Source: Aminivibrio sp. (GTDB taxonomy: Bacteria; Synergistota; Synergistia; Synergistales; Aminobacteriaceae). Taken from it: a stretch of 64,000 bases of DNA. This document shows positions 18,205 through 27,064 of the stretch, one piece after another. The stretch is taken from contig NZ_JAESIH010000025.1 in NCBI RefSeq assembly GCF_016756745.1, forward strand, positions 184,169 through 248,168, written 5' to 3'. The notes under the pieces are model-generated. The model was not told the origin of the DNA, did not search any database, and saw only the letters and a program-made list of their open reading frames with translations. Positions within the stretch are counted from its first letter, which is position 1; each line of letters opens with the position of its first letter. Both the position numbers and the translations under genes were made by a program.

Positions 18205-19197
18205 TCAGTCCGGAGTGGCATGGACAACGTCAGCGGCACAAAAAGACCTGGTTCCCTCCCTGTTTTCCACTAGAAGCTCTCCATTCTCTCCGATGCCCGC
18301 AGCCCTTCCCGCAAACCGCTCTTCTTCAGTTAATACGGTAACGTTTTTCCCGATAGTCGAGCATTCTTCCCTGTATCGGGAAAGGAGGGTCTTACCACCA
18401 TCGGCGGAAAGCCCCTCTATTAAATGATAAAATTTCTCAATGACCGCCGCACAGAGGATGCCCCTATGGACCGGTTCGGTTCCCGAGCCCAGGGATGCAG
18501 CGTTTTCTAGCCCGGCACCGGCAAGGTCCTCCTTGCTCAGGGAAATGTTGATGCCTATTCCTGTACAGCAGTCCCGTATTCTTTCCGGGTCACTCGAAGC
18601 TTCTGAAAGGATCCCGCAGATTTTCCTTCCCTCGAACAGCAGGTCGTTCGGCCATTTGAGGGAAACCGTCGTTCCGCAGACGGTGAGTATCGCTTCCCTG
18701 ACCGCGAGCCCGGCGGCGAGGTTGACCAGCTGCAGGCGTCCGGGAAGCATGCGGGGCCTGAAAAAGACGGAAAAATACAGTCCGGCTCCCCTGGGAGAAA
18801 TCCAGATTCGTTCTCTCCTGCCCCTGCCCTTCGTCTGTTCTTCGGCAATGACGACAAGACCGTCTATTTCGCTCTGCCTCCCGATTCTTTTCGCAGCCTC
18901 CTGGGTTGACGGGACGGTTCCGAAGACATGGATTTCCCCGCCCCAGGGACAATCAGACGAAATCATGCTTCCAATCAAGGAGGGGGCGAGATCGTAACCG
19001 GGGAGTTCCCTGAGGATGTAGCCTTTCTGGGGGACGGAAGTCACGACAAAACCTTCCTCCTCGAGATCGCGAACAGCCTTCCATACAGCCTGTCTTGAAA
19101 TAGACAGCGCCCGGGAGACAACGCCTCCCGATACGACGGTTCCCCCGGAATCGCGGAGAAGGCGGCTGAGTTCAACTGTTGCACGTCGAGATTTCAT
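18205..19197 (-). CDS. birA: Biotin operon repressor / biotin-[acetyl-CoA-carboxylase] ligase
   Basis: Ligates biotin to carrier proteins and, in the bifunctional form, represses biotin genes. The N-terminal 60 residues form a winged helix (SRALSISRQAVWKAVRDLEEEG), so this is the DNA-binding class. The ligase core has the biotinyl-AMP loop GRGRRER (about residue 123; the usual last Gly is Glu here), SLKWPNDLL (about 179) and a GIGINI strand. The C-terminal SH3-like domain is present. Length 330 aa is typical. It diverges from prfB. No biotin synthesis genes are in the window. Confidence 0.94.
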   Translation of the reverse strand: MKSRRATVELSRLLRDSGGTVVSGGVVSRALSISRQAVWKAVRDLEEEGFVVTSVPQKGYILRELPGYDLAPSLIGSMISSDCPWGGEIHVFGTVPSTQEAAKRIGRQSEIDGLVVIAEEQTKGRGRRERIWISPRGAGLYFSVFFRPRMLPGRLQLVNLAAGLAVREAILTVCGTTVSLKWPNDLLFEGRKICGILSEASSDPERIRDCCTGIGINISLSKEDLAGAGLENAASLGSGTEPVHRGILCAAVIEKFYHLIEGLSADGGKTLLSRYREECSTIGKNVTVLTEEERFAGRAAGIGENGELLVENREGTRSFCAADVVHATPD

Positions 19198-19226
19198 GGA
19201 ATGTCCCCCTTATCTTCCATGCCGAA

Positions 19227-19235
19227 TGATATAAT
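19227..19235 (+). promoter_or_regulatory. Extended -10 promoter of prfB
   Basis: TGATATAAT (TG-n-TATAAT) lies 41 bases before the prfB start in the divergent birA/prfB gap. No good -35 box is seen, as is usual for extended -10 promoters. Confidence 0.5.
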
Positions 19236-19275
19236 GAAAATACACGCAGCACAATGACAACGAGGAGGAATCGAC

Positions 19276-20377
19276 ATGGCGATAACGTCAAACGCCACTG
19301 TTCTGGAGGAACTGCGGGTCATGAGAAAAGACCTGCAGGACAGTCTTTGACCTGGATTCGATAAGGCAAAAAAAAGAAAAACTGGAAGCTTCCGCTTCTT
19401 CTCCTGATTTCTGGAACAGGGAAGATTGTCATACCGTCACGAGGGAAATTGCACAGCTTCAGCAGAAACTTGATACCTGGGAGAGGGTGGACGGCATTTT
19501 TCAGGATCTGGCCATTCTCTCCGAAATGCTCTCTGAAACGGATGACGATGAACTACAGCGCGAATTCGATGTCACTTCGGCAAACCTCAAGAAAATCATC
19601 GAAAAGGAGCAGCTCCTTCTGCTTCTTTCTGAAGAATATGACATCAACAACGCAATACTTACAGTGCATGCAGGGTCGGGGGGGCTGGACTCCCAGGACT
19701 GGGCGGAGATGCTTCTCCGACTTTTCCTTCGCTGGGCTGAACGGGAAGACTTCAAAACAAAAATTCTTGAAATCCTGCAGGATGAGGAAGCCGGAATAAA
19801 GAGCGCCACAGTTCTTGTGGAAGGCGATTTTGCCTACGGTTACCTCAAGTCGGAAAAGGGAGTTCACCGCCTTGTCAGAATCTCTCCCTTCGATGCGGCC
19901 AAACGCCGCCATACCAGCTTCGCCTCGGTGGATGTCGCACCCGAGCTGCCCGACGATGTTGAGATCGAGATCCGGCCTGAGGACCTGAAGATGGACACAT
20001 ACAGGGCCAGCGGAGCCGGAGGGCAGTATGTCAACAGGACGGATTCCGCAGTCCGGATAACCCATATTCCGAGCGGGATCATTGTTGCATGCCAGAACGA
20101 AAGATCCCAGCACATGAACAGACAGGTTGCCATGCAGGTGCTGCGCAGCAGGCTTTTTGAAAAGGCCTGGCACGAAAGGCAGCAGGAGCTTCTGGCAATC
20201 CAGGGAGAAAAGAAGGAAATAAGCTGGGGAAGCCAGATACGAAGCTACGTTCTTCATCCCTATACGCTGGTGAAAGATCACCGGACAGGACACGAAACGG
20301 GAAACGTTCAGGCTGTTCTCGACGGCGATATCGACGAGTTTATCATGAATTTTCTGCGCTGGAAGAAACAGAACTGA
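19276..20377 (+). CDS. prfB: Peptide chain release factor 2, programmed +1 frameshift
   Basis: RF2 terminates translation at UAA and UGA. The reading frame is 19276-19347 joined to 19349-20377: 24 codons end in CTT, then an in-frame TGA (19348-19350) followed by C, which is the classical CUU-UGA-C shift site; AGGA lies just upstream as a stimulating Shine-Dalgarno. After the +1 shift the protein continues DLDSIRQKKEKLE and totals 366 aa. It has the SPF-type RF2 codon-recognition loop region and the catalytic GGQ in SGAGGQYVNRTDSA. The frameshift makes RF2 level self-regulating. This is a real gene, not a pseudogene. Confidence 0.97.
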
Positions 20378-20404
20378 CGATTCTTGACCGGGAGGAAATT
20401 GCCC

Positions 20405-22270
20405 ATGAAACCTGTTCGTTTTTTTTTGATTCTCCTTTTGTCCGTTTTCCTGTCCGTATCCGCGGAAGGCTCCTCTTTCATGCCTTTCGGGCCAACGCTG
20501 GGCGCGACTTCCCTCAGGCCCGGAATGAAGGGGTACGCTCTCACAGTCGTTTCCGGAAGGGAGATAGTCCCCTTCCCCGTTGAAATTGTAAGCGTCATTC
20601 CCAAAAAAGGGTCGCCGAAAAACCTCATCATGATCCGGGCATCAGGACCGATAATAGCGAAAACCGGAGGAATTGCCGCAGGGATGAGCGGAAGCCCCGT
20701 CTATGTGAACGGAAAGCTCATCGGCGCCATCGGGTACGGATGGAACTTCAGCGAGCACAATCTCGGCCTTGTGACGCCTCTCGAAGACATGGCTTCCGTG
20801 TGGGACTGGCCGGAAAAGAAAGTTACACTTCCCGGCCTTCCCTCGCAGGGAGCCGGACCCGACGAAGAGGACAACAAGGAAGAAGAGTCTGAAAACGCAC
20901 ATAACGGAACATCGGGGAAAGACACATCGGGGAAAGACGAAAGGGAAGAGGATGAAGTGCCCCTGCCGAAAGGAGAGGTTTCACCTCTTTTCATCGACGG
21001 CATCAGCTCCAGAAAGGCCACGGAAATCACCGCCCTCCTGGGGAAAGAACGGTATGTACCGGGAGGAGGCTTTGCCGAAGACATCCCCGTCGAAATGAAT
21101 GCCGGGCTTCTGCCGGGAGAGGCTATCAGCGTCCTTCTGGCCTGGGGCGATGTAACCATCGGATCCACGGGGACGCTCACGGCGGTCGCTCCGGACGGGC
21201 GGTTTATAGGATTCGCCCACCCCTTCCTCGGAAAGGGAGCCGTGAATTTTCCCGTTGCGAGGGCATATATCCACAGTGTCGTGCCCAGTCTCGAGGCTCC
21301 CTTTAAAGTCGGAAGCCCCCTCAGAATTGTCGGAACGGTCACTCATGACAGACCCCAGGCAATCGGAGGACGAATCGGATATTTCACTCCATCGGTTTCG
21401 GCCACCCTCAATTTTCAGGACACCGACAGAAATGCGGGCGCAAAGAAACGGTTCCACTTCGTGCCGGATCCTTTCATGGGAGCGAAGCTTTCCACCGGGA
21501 TATTCACAGGCCTCATCGACGACCTCTGGGGCAGAAAAGGGCAGGGCACAGCCGTTTTATCGCTGACAGTGCACGGAAGGGGCATGGGACAGGGCTGGAC
21601 CCGGAAGAACATGTTCTTCTCCGACAAGGATCTGGCAGCCGATGCACTGAAGGAAGCGGCTGACCTGCTGGACATCATCTTCCTCAACCCCTTTGCGGAA
21701 GTCTACCCCTTCGGAGTGACGGTTTCGGCGGAATTTACCGAGGAACCAAGGCTTATGTTCATCGAGGGCATAGAGGTCAAGGGAGATTCGTTTTCTGCCG
21801 GAGACACCGTCGAGGTTGAAGTCAACCTGCGTCCTTACCGCAAAAAACAGGTAAAGAAAATCTTCAAAATCGTCATTCCGAAGGATGCCGGAGGATTCTG
21901 CGAAATTCTCGTCAGGGGTGGAGGCATTGAGCCTCTCCACCAGTCTGCAGTCGTCCAGGGATGGAAGACCATTGCGAATTTCCGCCAGATGTTTACCGAA
22001 ATGTCGGCCCTGGAAACAAACAACGAACTGATTATTGAGTTCAATTACGAAAAGATCGCGAAACGGGGAAAAGAACGCAAGGATACCGAGGATCCGGTTT
22101 CCAAGGAAGAACAGGAACTTTTGAGCGAGATGAAAAAACGCCGCCTAGAGGACGGTACTCTCCAGATTTTTAAATCGGAATTTGTGGTTGAGGGGTTGCT
22201 CAGAAAGATCGTGAACGTGAAACCGGGCGATGGGAAAAACAGCGAACAGCCGGATAAAGAAGATGGCTAA
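20405..22270 (+). CDS. Exported SpoIVB/S55-peptidase-like protein
   Basis: A 621-residue protein with an N-terminal signal segment (about residues 4-20). The peptidase S55 signature GMSGSPVYVNGK lies at residues 93-104. A second conserved segment, TLTAVAPDGRFIGFAHPFLG, lies near 260-276 and supplies a candidate catalytic His. In SpoIVB the His segment precedes the Ser segment; here the order is reversed, as I recall for other non-sporulator S55-like proteins. An acidic low-complexity stretch is at about 150-185. The ATG at 20405 follows GGGAGG; an in-frame TTG at 20384 is less likely. It lies 27 bases after prfB and overlaps tmk by 8 bases. The substrate is unknown. Confidence 0.78.
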   Translation: MKPVRFFLILLLSVFLSVSAEGSSFMPFGPTLGATSLRPGMKGYALTVVSGREIVPFPVEIVSVIPKKGSPKNLIMIRASGPIIAKTGGIAAGMSGSPVYVNGKLIGAIGYGWNFSEHNLGLVTPLEDMASVWDWPEKKVTLPGLPSQGAGPDEEDNKEEESENAHNGTSGKDTSGKDEREEDEVPLPKGEVSPLFIDGISSRKATEITALLGKERYVPGGGFAEDIPVEMNAGLLPGEAISVLLAWGDVTIGSTGTLTAVAPDGRFIGFAHPFLGKGAVNFPVARAYIHSVVPSLEAPFKVGSPLRIVGTVTHDRPQAIGGRIGYFTPSVSATLNFQDTDRNAGAKKRFHFVPDPFMGAKLSTGIFTGLIDDLWGRKGQGTAVLSLTVHGRGMGQGWTRKNMFFSDKDLAADALKEAADLLDIIFLNPFAEVYPFGVTVSAEFTEEPRLMFIEGIEVKGDSFSAGDTVEVEVNLRPYRKKQVKKIFKIVIPKDAGGFCEILVRGGGIEPLHQSAVVQGWKTIANFRQMFTEMSALETNNELIIEFNYEKIAKRGKERKDTEDPVSKEEQELLSEMKKRRLEDGTLQIFKSEFVVEGLLRKIVNVKPGDGKNSEQPDKEDG

Positions 22271-22907
22271 AGGGATTTTTCTCACCCTGGAAGGCATCGA
22301 CGGATGCGGCAAAACGACCCAAGCCCGTATTCTTGCCGGGAACCTGGCATCGCGCCTCGGGAATGAAGCCGTTCTCTGGACAAAAGAACCGGGCGGATGG
22401 GCGGGAGGAGAGATGATACGGGCTCTTCTCCTGCAACAGGGAATGCAGCATCCTCTAAGCGAACTCTTTCTTTTTCTCGCCGACCGGTGCGAGCATATCA
22501 AAGAGGTAATCGCTCCAGCCCTTGATGCCGGCAAAATTGTCGTCTGCGAAAGATTTACCGATTCCACCCTTGCCTACCAGTCATGGGGCAGGAAAATATC
22601 CCTCGAAAAAATCGAGGATCTGTTTCGGTGGTGTGCTTTCCCTGTCCCGGACCTGACCTTCTGGATTGATTTGCCGCCGGGGAAAGCCTGTCATAGAGTG
22701 TCACGGCGCGGCGGACTGGATCGTATGGAGGAGAAGGGAAAAATCTTTCTTGAGAATGTCCGGAACGGATTTCTATTTCTTTCCGAACGGGAGCCGGAAC
22801 GAATAATCCGGCTGGACGGGGATAAGGACATAGAGGCCATCGCACAAGAGATCGCGCGAAGGGTGGAGGTGGTTTTTCCCCGTGAAGGTCAAGAAAAACG
22901 CCGATGA
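22263..22907 (+). CDS. tmk: Thymidylate kinase
   Basis: Phosphorylates dTMP to dTDP. It has the P-loop LEGIDGCGKTTQ (about residue 9), the ERFTDSTLAYQ motif (DRY-type, about 97) and a LID region with RRGGLDRME. Length 214 aa. The start overlaps the previous stop by 8 bases. tmk-yaaR-holB-ricT reproduces the Bacillus order tmk-yaaQ-yaaR-holB-yaaT without yaaQ. Confidence 0.96.
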   Translation: MAKGIFLTLEGIDGCGKTTQARILAGNLASRLGNEAVLWTKEPGGWAGGEMIRALLLQQGMQHPLSELFLFLADRCEHIKEVIAPALDAGKIVVCERFTDSTLAYQSWGRKISLEKIEDLFRWCAFPVPDLTFWIDLPPGKACHRVSRRGGLDRMEEKGKIFLENVRNGFLFLSEREPERIIRLDGDKDIEAIAQEIARRVEVVFPREGQEKRR

Positions 22908-23319
22908 AAGAATTCCCGGGGGAGATTCAGGGTTCCAGGCGAAAAAGAAAGGCCCTCCCTCCCCGGTACGGGGAGCGGAACAGCGGCCGTTTTCCCAGTC
23001 CCTCGAAGACGCGGAGACAAAGGAGCTTATTGAAAAACTGGAACTTTTGGGCAGAAAAATGACCCGGTTTCCTGCGGAAAGCACTCTTCTCCAGTACAGA
23101 AACCTCGTGAAAGAGCTTCTCCGTAGGGCACTCGGCGGTTTGCGCATCCGCAGGGACATGAAATGGAGGCGGAATGACCGTAATCTTTACGTAACGGTAG
23201 AAAAAGTCGAGTCCATTCTGGGTGAGCTTGAAGACGTTTTCAGGAAGGAAGGCGAAAGGACCCGCATGCTTCAGTTGATGGAAGAGGTTAAGGGATGTCT
23301 CATCTCCCTGCTTCTTTAA
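22882..23319 (+). CDS. yaaR: YaaR / DUF327 family protein
   Basis: A 145-residue helical protein of unknown function. The segment LEKLELLGRKMTRFPAESTL followed by YRNLVKELLRRAL is characteristic of DUF327, with a basic mid-part RRDMKWRR. The N-terminal 35 residues look disordered. The start is GTG at 22882, overlapping tmk by 26 bases, and the end overlaps holB by 25 bases. Family assignment rests on both sequence pattern and conserved context with tmk and holB. Confidence 0.75.
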   Translation: MKVKKNADERIPGGDSGFQAKKKGPPSPVRGAEQRPFSQSLEDAETKELIEKLELLGRKMTRFPAESTLLQYRNLVKELLRRALGGLRIRRDMKWRRNDRNLYVTVEKVESILGELEDVFRKEGERTRMLQLMEEVKGCLISLLL

Positions 23320-24065
23320 CCGGATCGGAACCCTGGAAGAGGCTCCAGTCTCTCGCCGGCCGTGATCTTTTCCCTCACTGCATTTGCCTGTCGGCACCGG
23401 AGAATATCCACGGAATCCTCGCCAGGGAAATAGCGGAATTGATTCTTTGTCTCAACCGGACTGGAGGAGACGACTGTACAGCCTGCAGGGCATGGTCCGG
23501 TGAAGATCATCCTGACCTTGTCAGGGGCGGAGAGCCGGGAAAGGCTCCACCCATCGACGCCTGCAGAGAGGTCATACGGACTATGGCATACCGTCCTGTG
23601 GTCTCTCATAAACGGTGCGCTGTTATCTTTTCCGCCGAACGCATGCTCCCGCCCGCAGCCAACAGCCTTTTGAAACTTGCTGAAGAACCGCCCGAACACG
23701 GCGTTGTGTTCTTTCTCGTTTCGGAGGAAGACCGTCTGCTCCCCACGTTGAAAAGCAGGGCCTGGAAAGTGTCCCTTCATGACGGGAAAAAGGCGGAGAA
23801 AAAATTTGTCCCGTCGTCACCGGAAGAGTGGAGCAGATGGACTGAAAAAAACAGCGGCATAGAGATCGACGACTTGCTTCTTCAGTTAGAACAATGGATC
23901 CGCCACCTTGTGGAATCCGGTGACCATGAGGAGGCAGGGAGGGCTGAACGCCTGAGAATCCTGCTGGAATCCCGGCGTCTTTCCCGAACCATGGCTCTTG
24001 ATTTGACAGTGCTGGCTCTCAAGGAGGGTATTGTTTTTGAGCATTTATTTGGCGATTTTTGGTAA
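23295..24065 (+). CDS. holB: DNA polymerase III delta' subunit
   Basis: Clamp-loader subunit that loads the beta clamp. A zinc-binding-type cluster (C-x9-C-x2-C near residues 50-62) and the ERMLPPAANSLLKLAEEPPEH segment (about 115) are diagnostic. The P-loop is lost (APENIHGILARE where GPxGxGKxxLA is expected) and the SRC motif reads SRA, so it should not hydrolyse ATP, which agrees with a structural role of delta'. Length 256 aa is short (about 320). It overlaps yaaR and ricT. Confidence 0.85.
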   Translation: MSHLPASLTGSEPWKRLQSLAGRDLFPHCICLSAPENIHGILAREIAELILCLNRTGGDDCTACRAWSGEDHPDLVRGGEPGKAPPIDACREVIRTMAYRPVVSHKRCAVIFSAERMLPPAANSLLKLAEEPPEHGVVFFLVSEEDRLLPTLKSRAWKVSLHDGKKAEKKFVPSSPEEWSRWTEKNSGIEIDDLLLQLEQWIRHLVESGDHEEAGRAERLRILLESRRLSRTMALDLTVLALKEGIVFEHLFGDFW

Positions 24066-25359
24066 ACCAAGATATCTTGGACTTCTCGACCTCCAGGAAC
24101 CGGCACCTGCACGGGGCGCCCGGCTTGTAACGGAAACAATGCGGGGGATAGAACTCGCGCTTCTGGGCGGGCCTCTTTCGCCCGAGCAGGAGGAACGCTA
24201 CAGAAATTCATGCAGCGACGATTCCACCGACAGCCAGGTAAAGGGCGGCGAACCTGCGCTGCAGGAAATAACCTTCGTCAGGGACGCAACCAAAGAGGAC
24301 ATAAACGAGGCATCCCTAGAAAGGGAAGACGAGAACTCTGTCCTCCTGAAGGCCCGGGGACTGCTCAGAAATCACAACCTTTCCATGAAACTCGTGGATG
24401 TCGAGTTTCTTCTCGACAGGAAAAAGCTGTTTTTCTATTTTACCTCGGAACAGAGAGTCGACTTCCGGGCATTCGTCAGGGACCTTGCAAAGGAATTCAA
24501 AACCAGAATTGAGCTCAGGCAGATCGGAGTACGAGACGAAGCCAAGGCTGTAAAGGGACTGGCTCCCTGCGGTCAGCGGTGCTGCTGCAGCTACTGGCTC
24601 CACCGGTTCACTCCCATCTGCATCAAAATGGTAAAGGAACAGAACCTTGCCCTGAATCCCACGAAAATTTCGGGCATCTGCGGTAGGCTGATGTGCTGCA
24701 TGTCCTATGAACACCATCTCTACAGAGATCTCTGGAAGGGGCTGCCGAACCCCGGTTCGAAACTCAGAACTCCGGGCGGCAACTTTCTCATCGACGGAGT
24801 GGATCTTTCGGCTCAATCCGTCCGGATAAGAACACCTGAGGGGAAGGAAATTCTCGTTAAAACCGAAGAATTCCAGCGGTTCAGGGAAACGGTCATGGAA
24901 GGCGGTTCCTGGGAAGACGCAGCTGCGCCCGGGGAACCCAGGAGCACTCGGGATGACACATTCCGCCCGGCAAGGGAAAGAACCGCCGAACCCAGGGAGG
25001 AAACGGCGGGAGAAAAGGCTTCTCCCCGCCGGGATCGGCGGAAAACCCAGGAAAAAATTCCCCGGGAGCAGGAAAAAGAGAAGGACGCCGCTACGATGGA
25101 GGGAACTGCGAAGAAAAAACGACGGAAAAAAAGGAAACCCTCCCAGGGAGAAAAGGCTTCTCCCTCACCGGTTTCATCTCCGGAAAAGGCAGCTGCTTCC
25201 GCTGAAAAACCGAAGCAGCAGGAACAGGAGATCCGGCAGGGCGAGGGGCAGAAAAAAAAGAAACAGAACACAAGACGGAGGCGCCCCCAGAAAGGAAACA
25301 TGGAAACACCGTCACAGCAGGGCCGGAATCCAAAGGCTACTTCATCACCGGAGGTGTAG
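24037..25359 (+). CDS. ricT: PSP1 / RicT family protein with long basic tail
   Basis: RicT (YaaT) is part of the Y-complex that modulates RNA processing in Bacillus; homologues here may act similarly. The PSP1 C-terminal domain has the Cys-rich signature APCGQRCCCSYW and GICGRLMCCMSYE (about residues 170-225), proposed to bind Fe-S clusters. From about residue 290 to 440 the chain is a low-complexity Lys/Arg/Glu/Pro tail, absent from the Bacillus protein. The start TTG at 24037 has AGGAGGG 8 bases upstream. The position after tmk-yaaR-holB fits the conserved order. Confidence 0.85.
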   Translation: MSIYLAIFGKPRYLGLLDLQEPAPARGARLVTETMRGIELALLGGPLSPEQEERYRNSCSDDSTDSQVKGGEPALQEITFVRDATKEDINEASLEREDENSVLLKARGLLRNHNLSMKLVDVEFLLDRKKLFFYFTSEQRVDFRAFVRDLAKEFKTRIELRQIGVRDEAKAVKGLAPCGQRCCCSYWLHRFTPICIKMVKEQNLALNPTKISGICGRLMCCMSYEHHLYRDLWKGLPNPGSKLRTPGGNFLIDGVDLSAQSVRIRTPEGKEILVKTEEFQRFRETVMEGGSWEDAAAPGEPRSTRDDTFRPARERTAEPREETAGEKASPRRDRRKTQEKIPREQEKEKDAATMEGTAKKKRRKKRKPSQGEKASPSPVSSPEKAAASAEKPKQQEQEIRQGEGQKKKKQNTRRRRPQKGNMETPSQQGRNPKATSSPEV

Positions 25360-25365
25360 AGCGCC

Positions 25366-26298
25366 GTGGTCTTTTTCGAAAGGTTGAAGCAGGGACTGAA
25401 AGGTGTCCGGGAGCGGTGGAGCGGAGGACTCTCCAGCCTCTTTTCCGGAAGCGTTGTGGATGATGCCTTCTGGGACAATCTTGAAGAAGTGCTCATCAGC
25501 GGTGACGTGGGAATTGACCTGACGCTCCGGCTAATAGAATCTTTGAAGAAGGAAGCGGGCGAGAAGAGGATCAACAAGCCGGAAGATCTTTTCAGGCTTT
25601 TCGAAGAAAAGATTTCTTCCCAGCTTCTTGCCGTTCCCGCCATGGGGCAACCTGTGACCGTAGATCCTCCCTCGCCGACCGTTATCCTCCTTGTGGGTGT
25701 CAACGGAAGCGGTAAGACCACAACGGCGGGAAAACTCGCCTCCCGTTGGACGAAGGAAGGCAAAAAAGTCGTATTCGCAGCGGCGGACACTTTCCGAGCC
25801 GCTGCTGTCGAACAGCTGAAAGTGTGGGGTGACCGCTCAGGCGTCCGCGTCATTGCCCAGAAACAGGGGAGTGACGCAGCGGCCGTCGCCTTTGATGCCT
25901 TCCAGGCCGCAAGGGCATCAGGTGCTGATGTACTTGTAGTGGACACGGCCGGAAGACTTCATTCCAAACACAACCTCATGGAAGAACTAGGGAAGATTTA
26001 CCGTGTCCTGGAAAAAGAAAGAGGAGAATCCCGGCTGGAAGTGCTGCTGGTCCTCGATTCCGTCATGGGGCAGAACGGCCTTGCACAGGCGGAGACGTTC
26101 AACAAAATGCTTCCCCTGTCCGGCGTGGTGCTCACGAAGTACGACAACACCGCCAAAGGGGGTATTCTCCTTGCTATCGCGGATAGCCTGAAAATCCCCG
26201 TGCGCTATGTCGGGCTTGGAGAGGGGGAGGAAGATCTCCAGGCCTTCGATGTAAGGGAATTCGTCAAAGCCCTCCTTGGAGATGGCAGCCATGGGTAG
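25366..26298 (+). CDS. ftsY: Signal recognition particle receptor FtsY
   Basis: GTPase that docks SRP-ribosome complexes at the membrane. The NG domains are complete: G1 GVNGSGKTTT (about residue 111), DTFRAAAVEQLKVW, DTAGRLHSK (G3), TKYDNTAKGG (G4, with Asn where Gly is usual) and GLGEGEEDLQAFD near the C-terminus. At 310 aa it is the short form lacking a long acidic A domain. The start is GTG, behind GGAGGTG. It follows ricT after 6 bases. Confidence 0.96.
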   Translation: MVFFERLKQGLKGVRERWSGGLSSLFSGSVVDDAFWDNLEEVLISGDVGIDLTLRLIESLKKEAGEKRINKPEDLFRLFEEKISSQLLAVPAMGQPVTVDPPSPTVILLVGVNGSGKTTTAGKLASRWTKEGKKVVFAAADTFRAAAVEQLKVWGDRSGVRVIAQKQGSDAAAVAFDAFQAARASGADVLVVDTAGRLHSKHNLMEELGKIYRVLEKERGESRLEVLLVLDSVMGQNGLAQAETFNKMLPLSGVVLTKYDNTAKGGILLAIADSLKIPVRYVGLGEGEEDLQAFDVREFVKALLGDGSHG

Positions 26299-27064
26299 GG
26301 AAACGAGGAGGACACCCCGCCGACGAAGAGGCGAAAACGGCGGCATGCTTCTTTCACAAGTTCTCCGCGACCTCTACCTCCACGGCATGGAATACTGCCT
26401 TTTTTTCTCTCCCGGAGAAGGACACCCCGTCTTTTCAAAGGATCAGATCATCTCCGTGCTTGAAAAGGGTGAAGGGGAAAGAAGCGTTAGTGAACTGACG
26501 AAACTCTGCCCTTCATTTTCGACCCTTGAAGATCTTCTCGAAAAAAACGTCCTCGGAAAACAGTCGGAGCTTCTTGTCCTGAAGGACAGCGACTTGAGGA
26601 TTCTTCCGGTTTCTTCCATATTGGGAATGGCCGGGGGAGAAGTCGAAGCCGGTGTTCCCCTCTGGTGGGATGCCCCCCTTCCTTTCGTATCCTGGGCAGG
26701 AGGGCGATTCTCCGCCAACAGGAAAGCGGCGGAGGTACTCAACGGCATCCCTGTACCCAGAAGGGAGGGGCCTGAATTTCTCTGTGAGGTCTCCGGCGGG
26801 AAGTGTTTTCTGTTCAGGGAAATTCATCCCGCTGTTTATCTTGTGGACGATGTCTCAGAGGACATGGGGAATGCCAGGGAGATGACATGGTGGGCCGCAG
26901 TGGGGAAAGCTTTTGTTTCGCATCTCAGGGGAAAAGGCTGCTCAGTGGAGAAGACAACGGAAGCTCCGTCTTCCGCTGATGATGAACTGGATCAAGTCCT
27001 GGCCTGCGTGTGGGACGAAGATATCCTTGGATACCTGAGGGTGAAGGATGGAAAGAAATCCTGA
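26291..27064 (+). CDS. Hypothetical protein between ftsY and DUF4416
   Basis: I do not recognise this 257-residue protein. It begins with a very basic segment (RETRRTPRRRR), then appears soluble and mixed alpha/beta, with Trp-rich patches (VPLWWDAPLPFVSWAGG near residue 120 and EMTWWAAVGKAF near 200). There is no signal peptide, P-loop or Cys motif. The ATG at 26291 has GGAG 9 bases upstream and overlaps the end of ftsY; ATG at 26345 is an alternative that would remove the basic segment. It overlaps the next gene by 17 bases, so it belongs to the ftsY-purB operon. The codon use looks like that of its neighbours. Confidence 0.7.
   Translation: MGRETRRTPRRRRGENGGMLLSQVLRDLYLHGMEYCLFFSPGEGHPVFSKDQIISVLEKGEGERSVSELTKLCPSFSTLEDLLEKNVLGKQSELLVLKDSDLRILPVSSILGMAGGEVEAGVPLWWDAPLPFVSWAGGRFSANRKAAEVLNGIPVPRREGPEFLCEVSGGKCFLFREIHPAVYLVDDVSEDMGNAREMTWWAAVGKAFVSHLRGKGCSVEKTTEAPSSADDELDQVLACVWDEDILGYLRVKDGKKS

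Noticed and set aside
19276..20377. prfB as a pseudogene with a premature stop
   Set aside because: The stop lies exactly in the conserved CTT-TGA-C recoding site and the downstream frame is complete.
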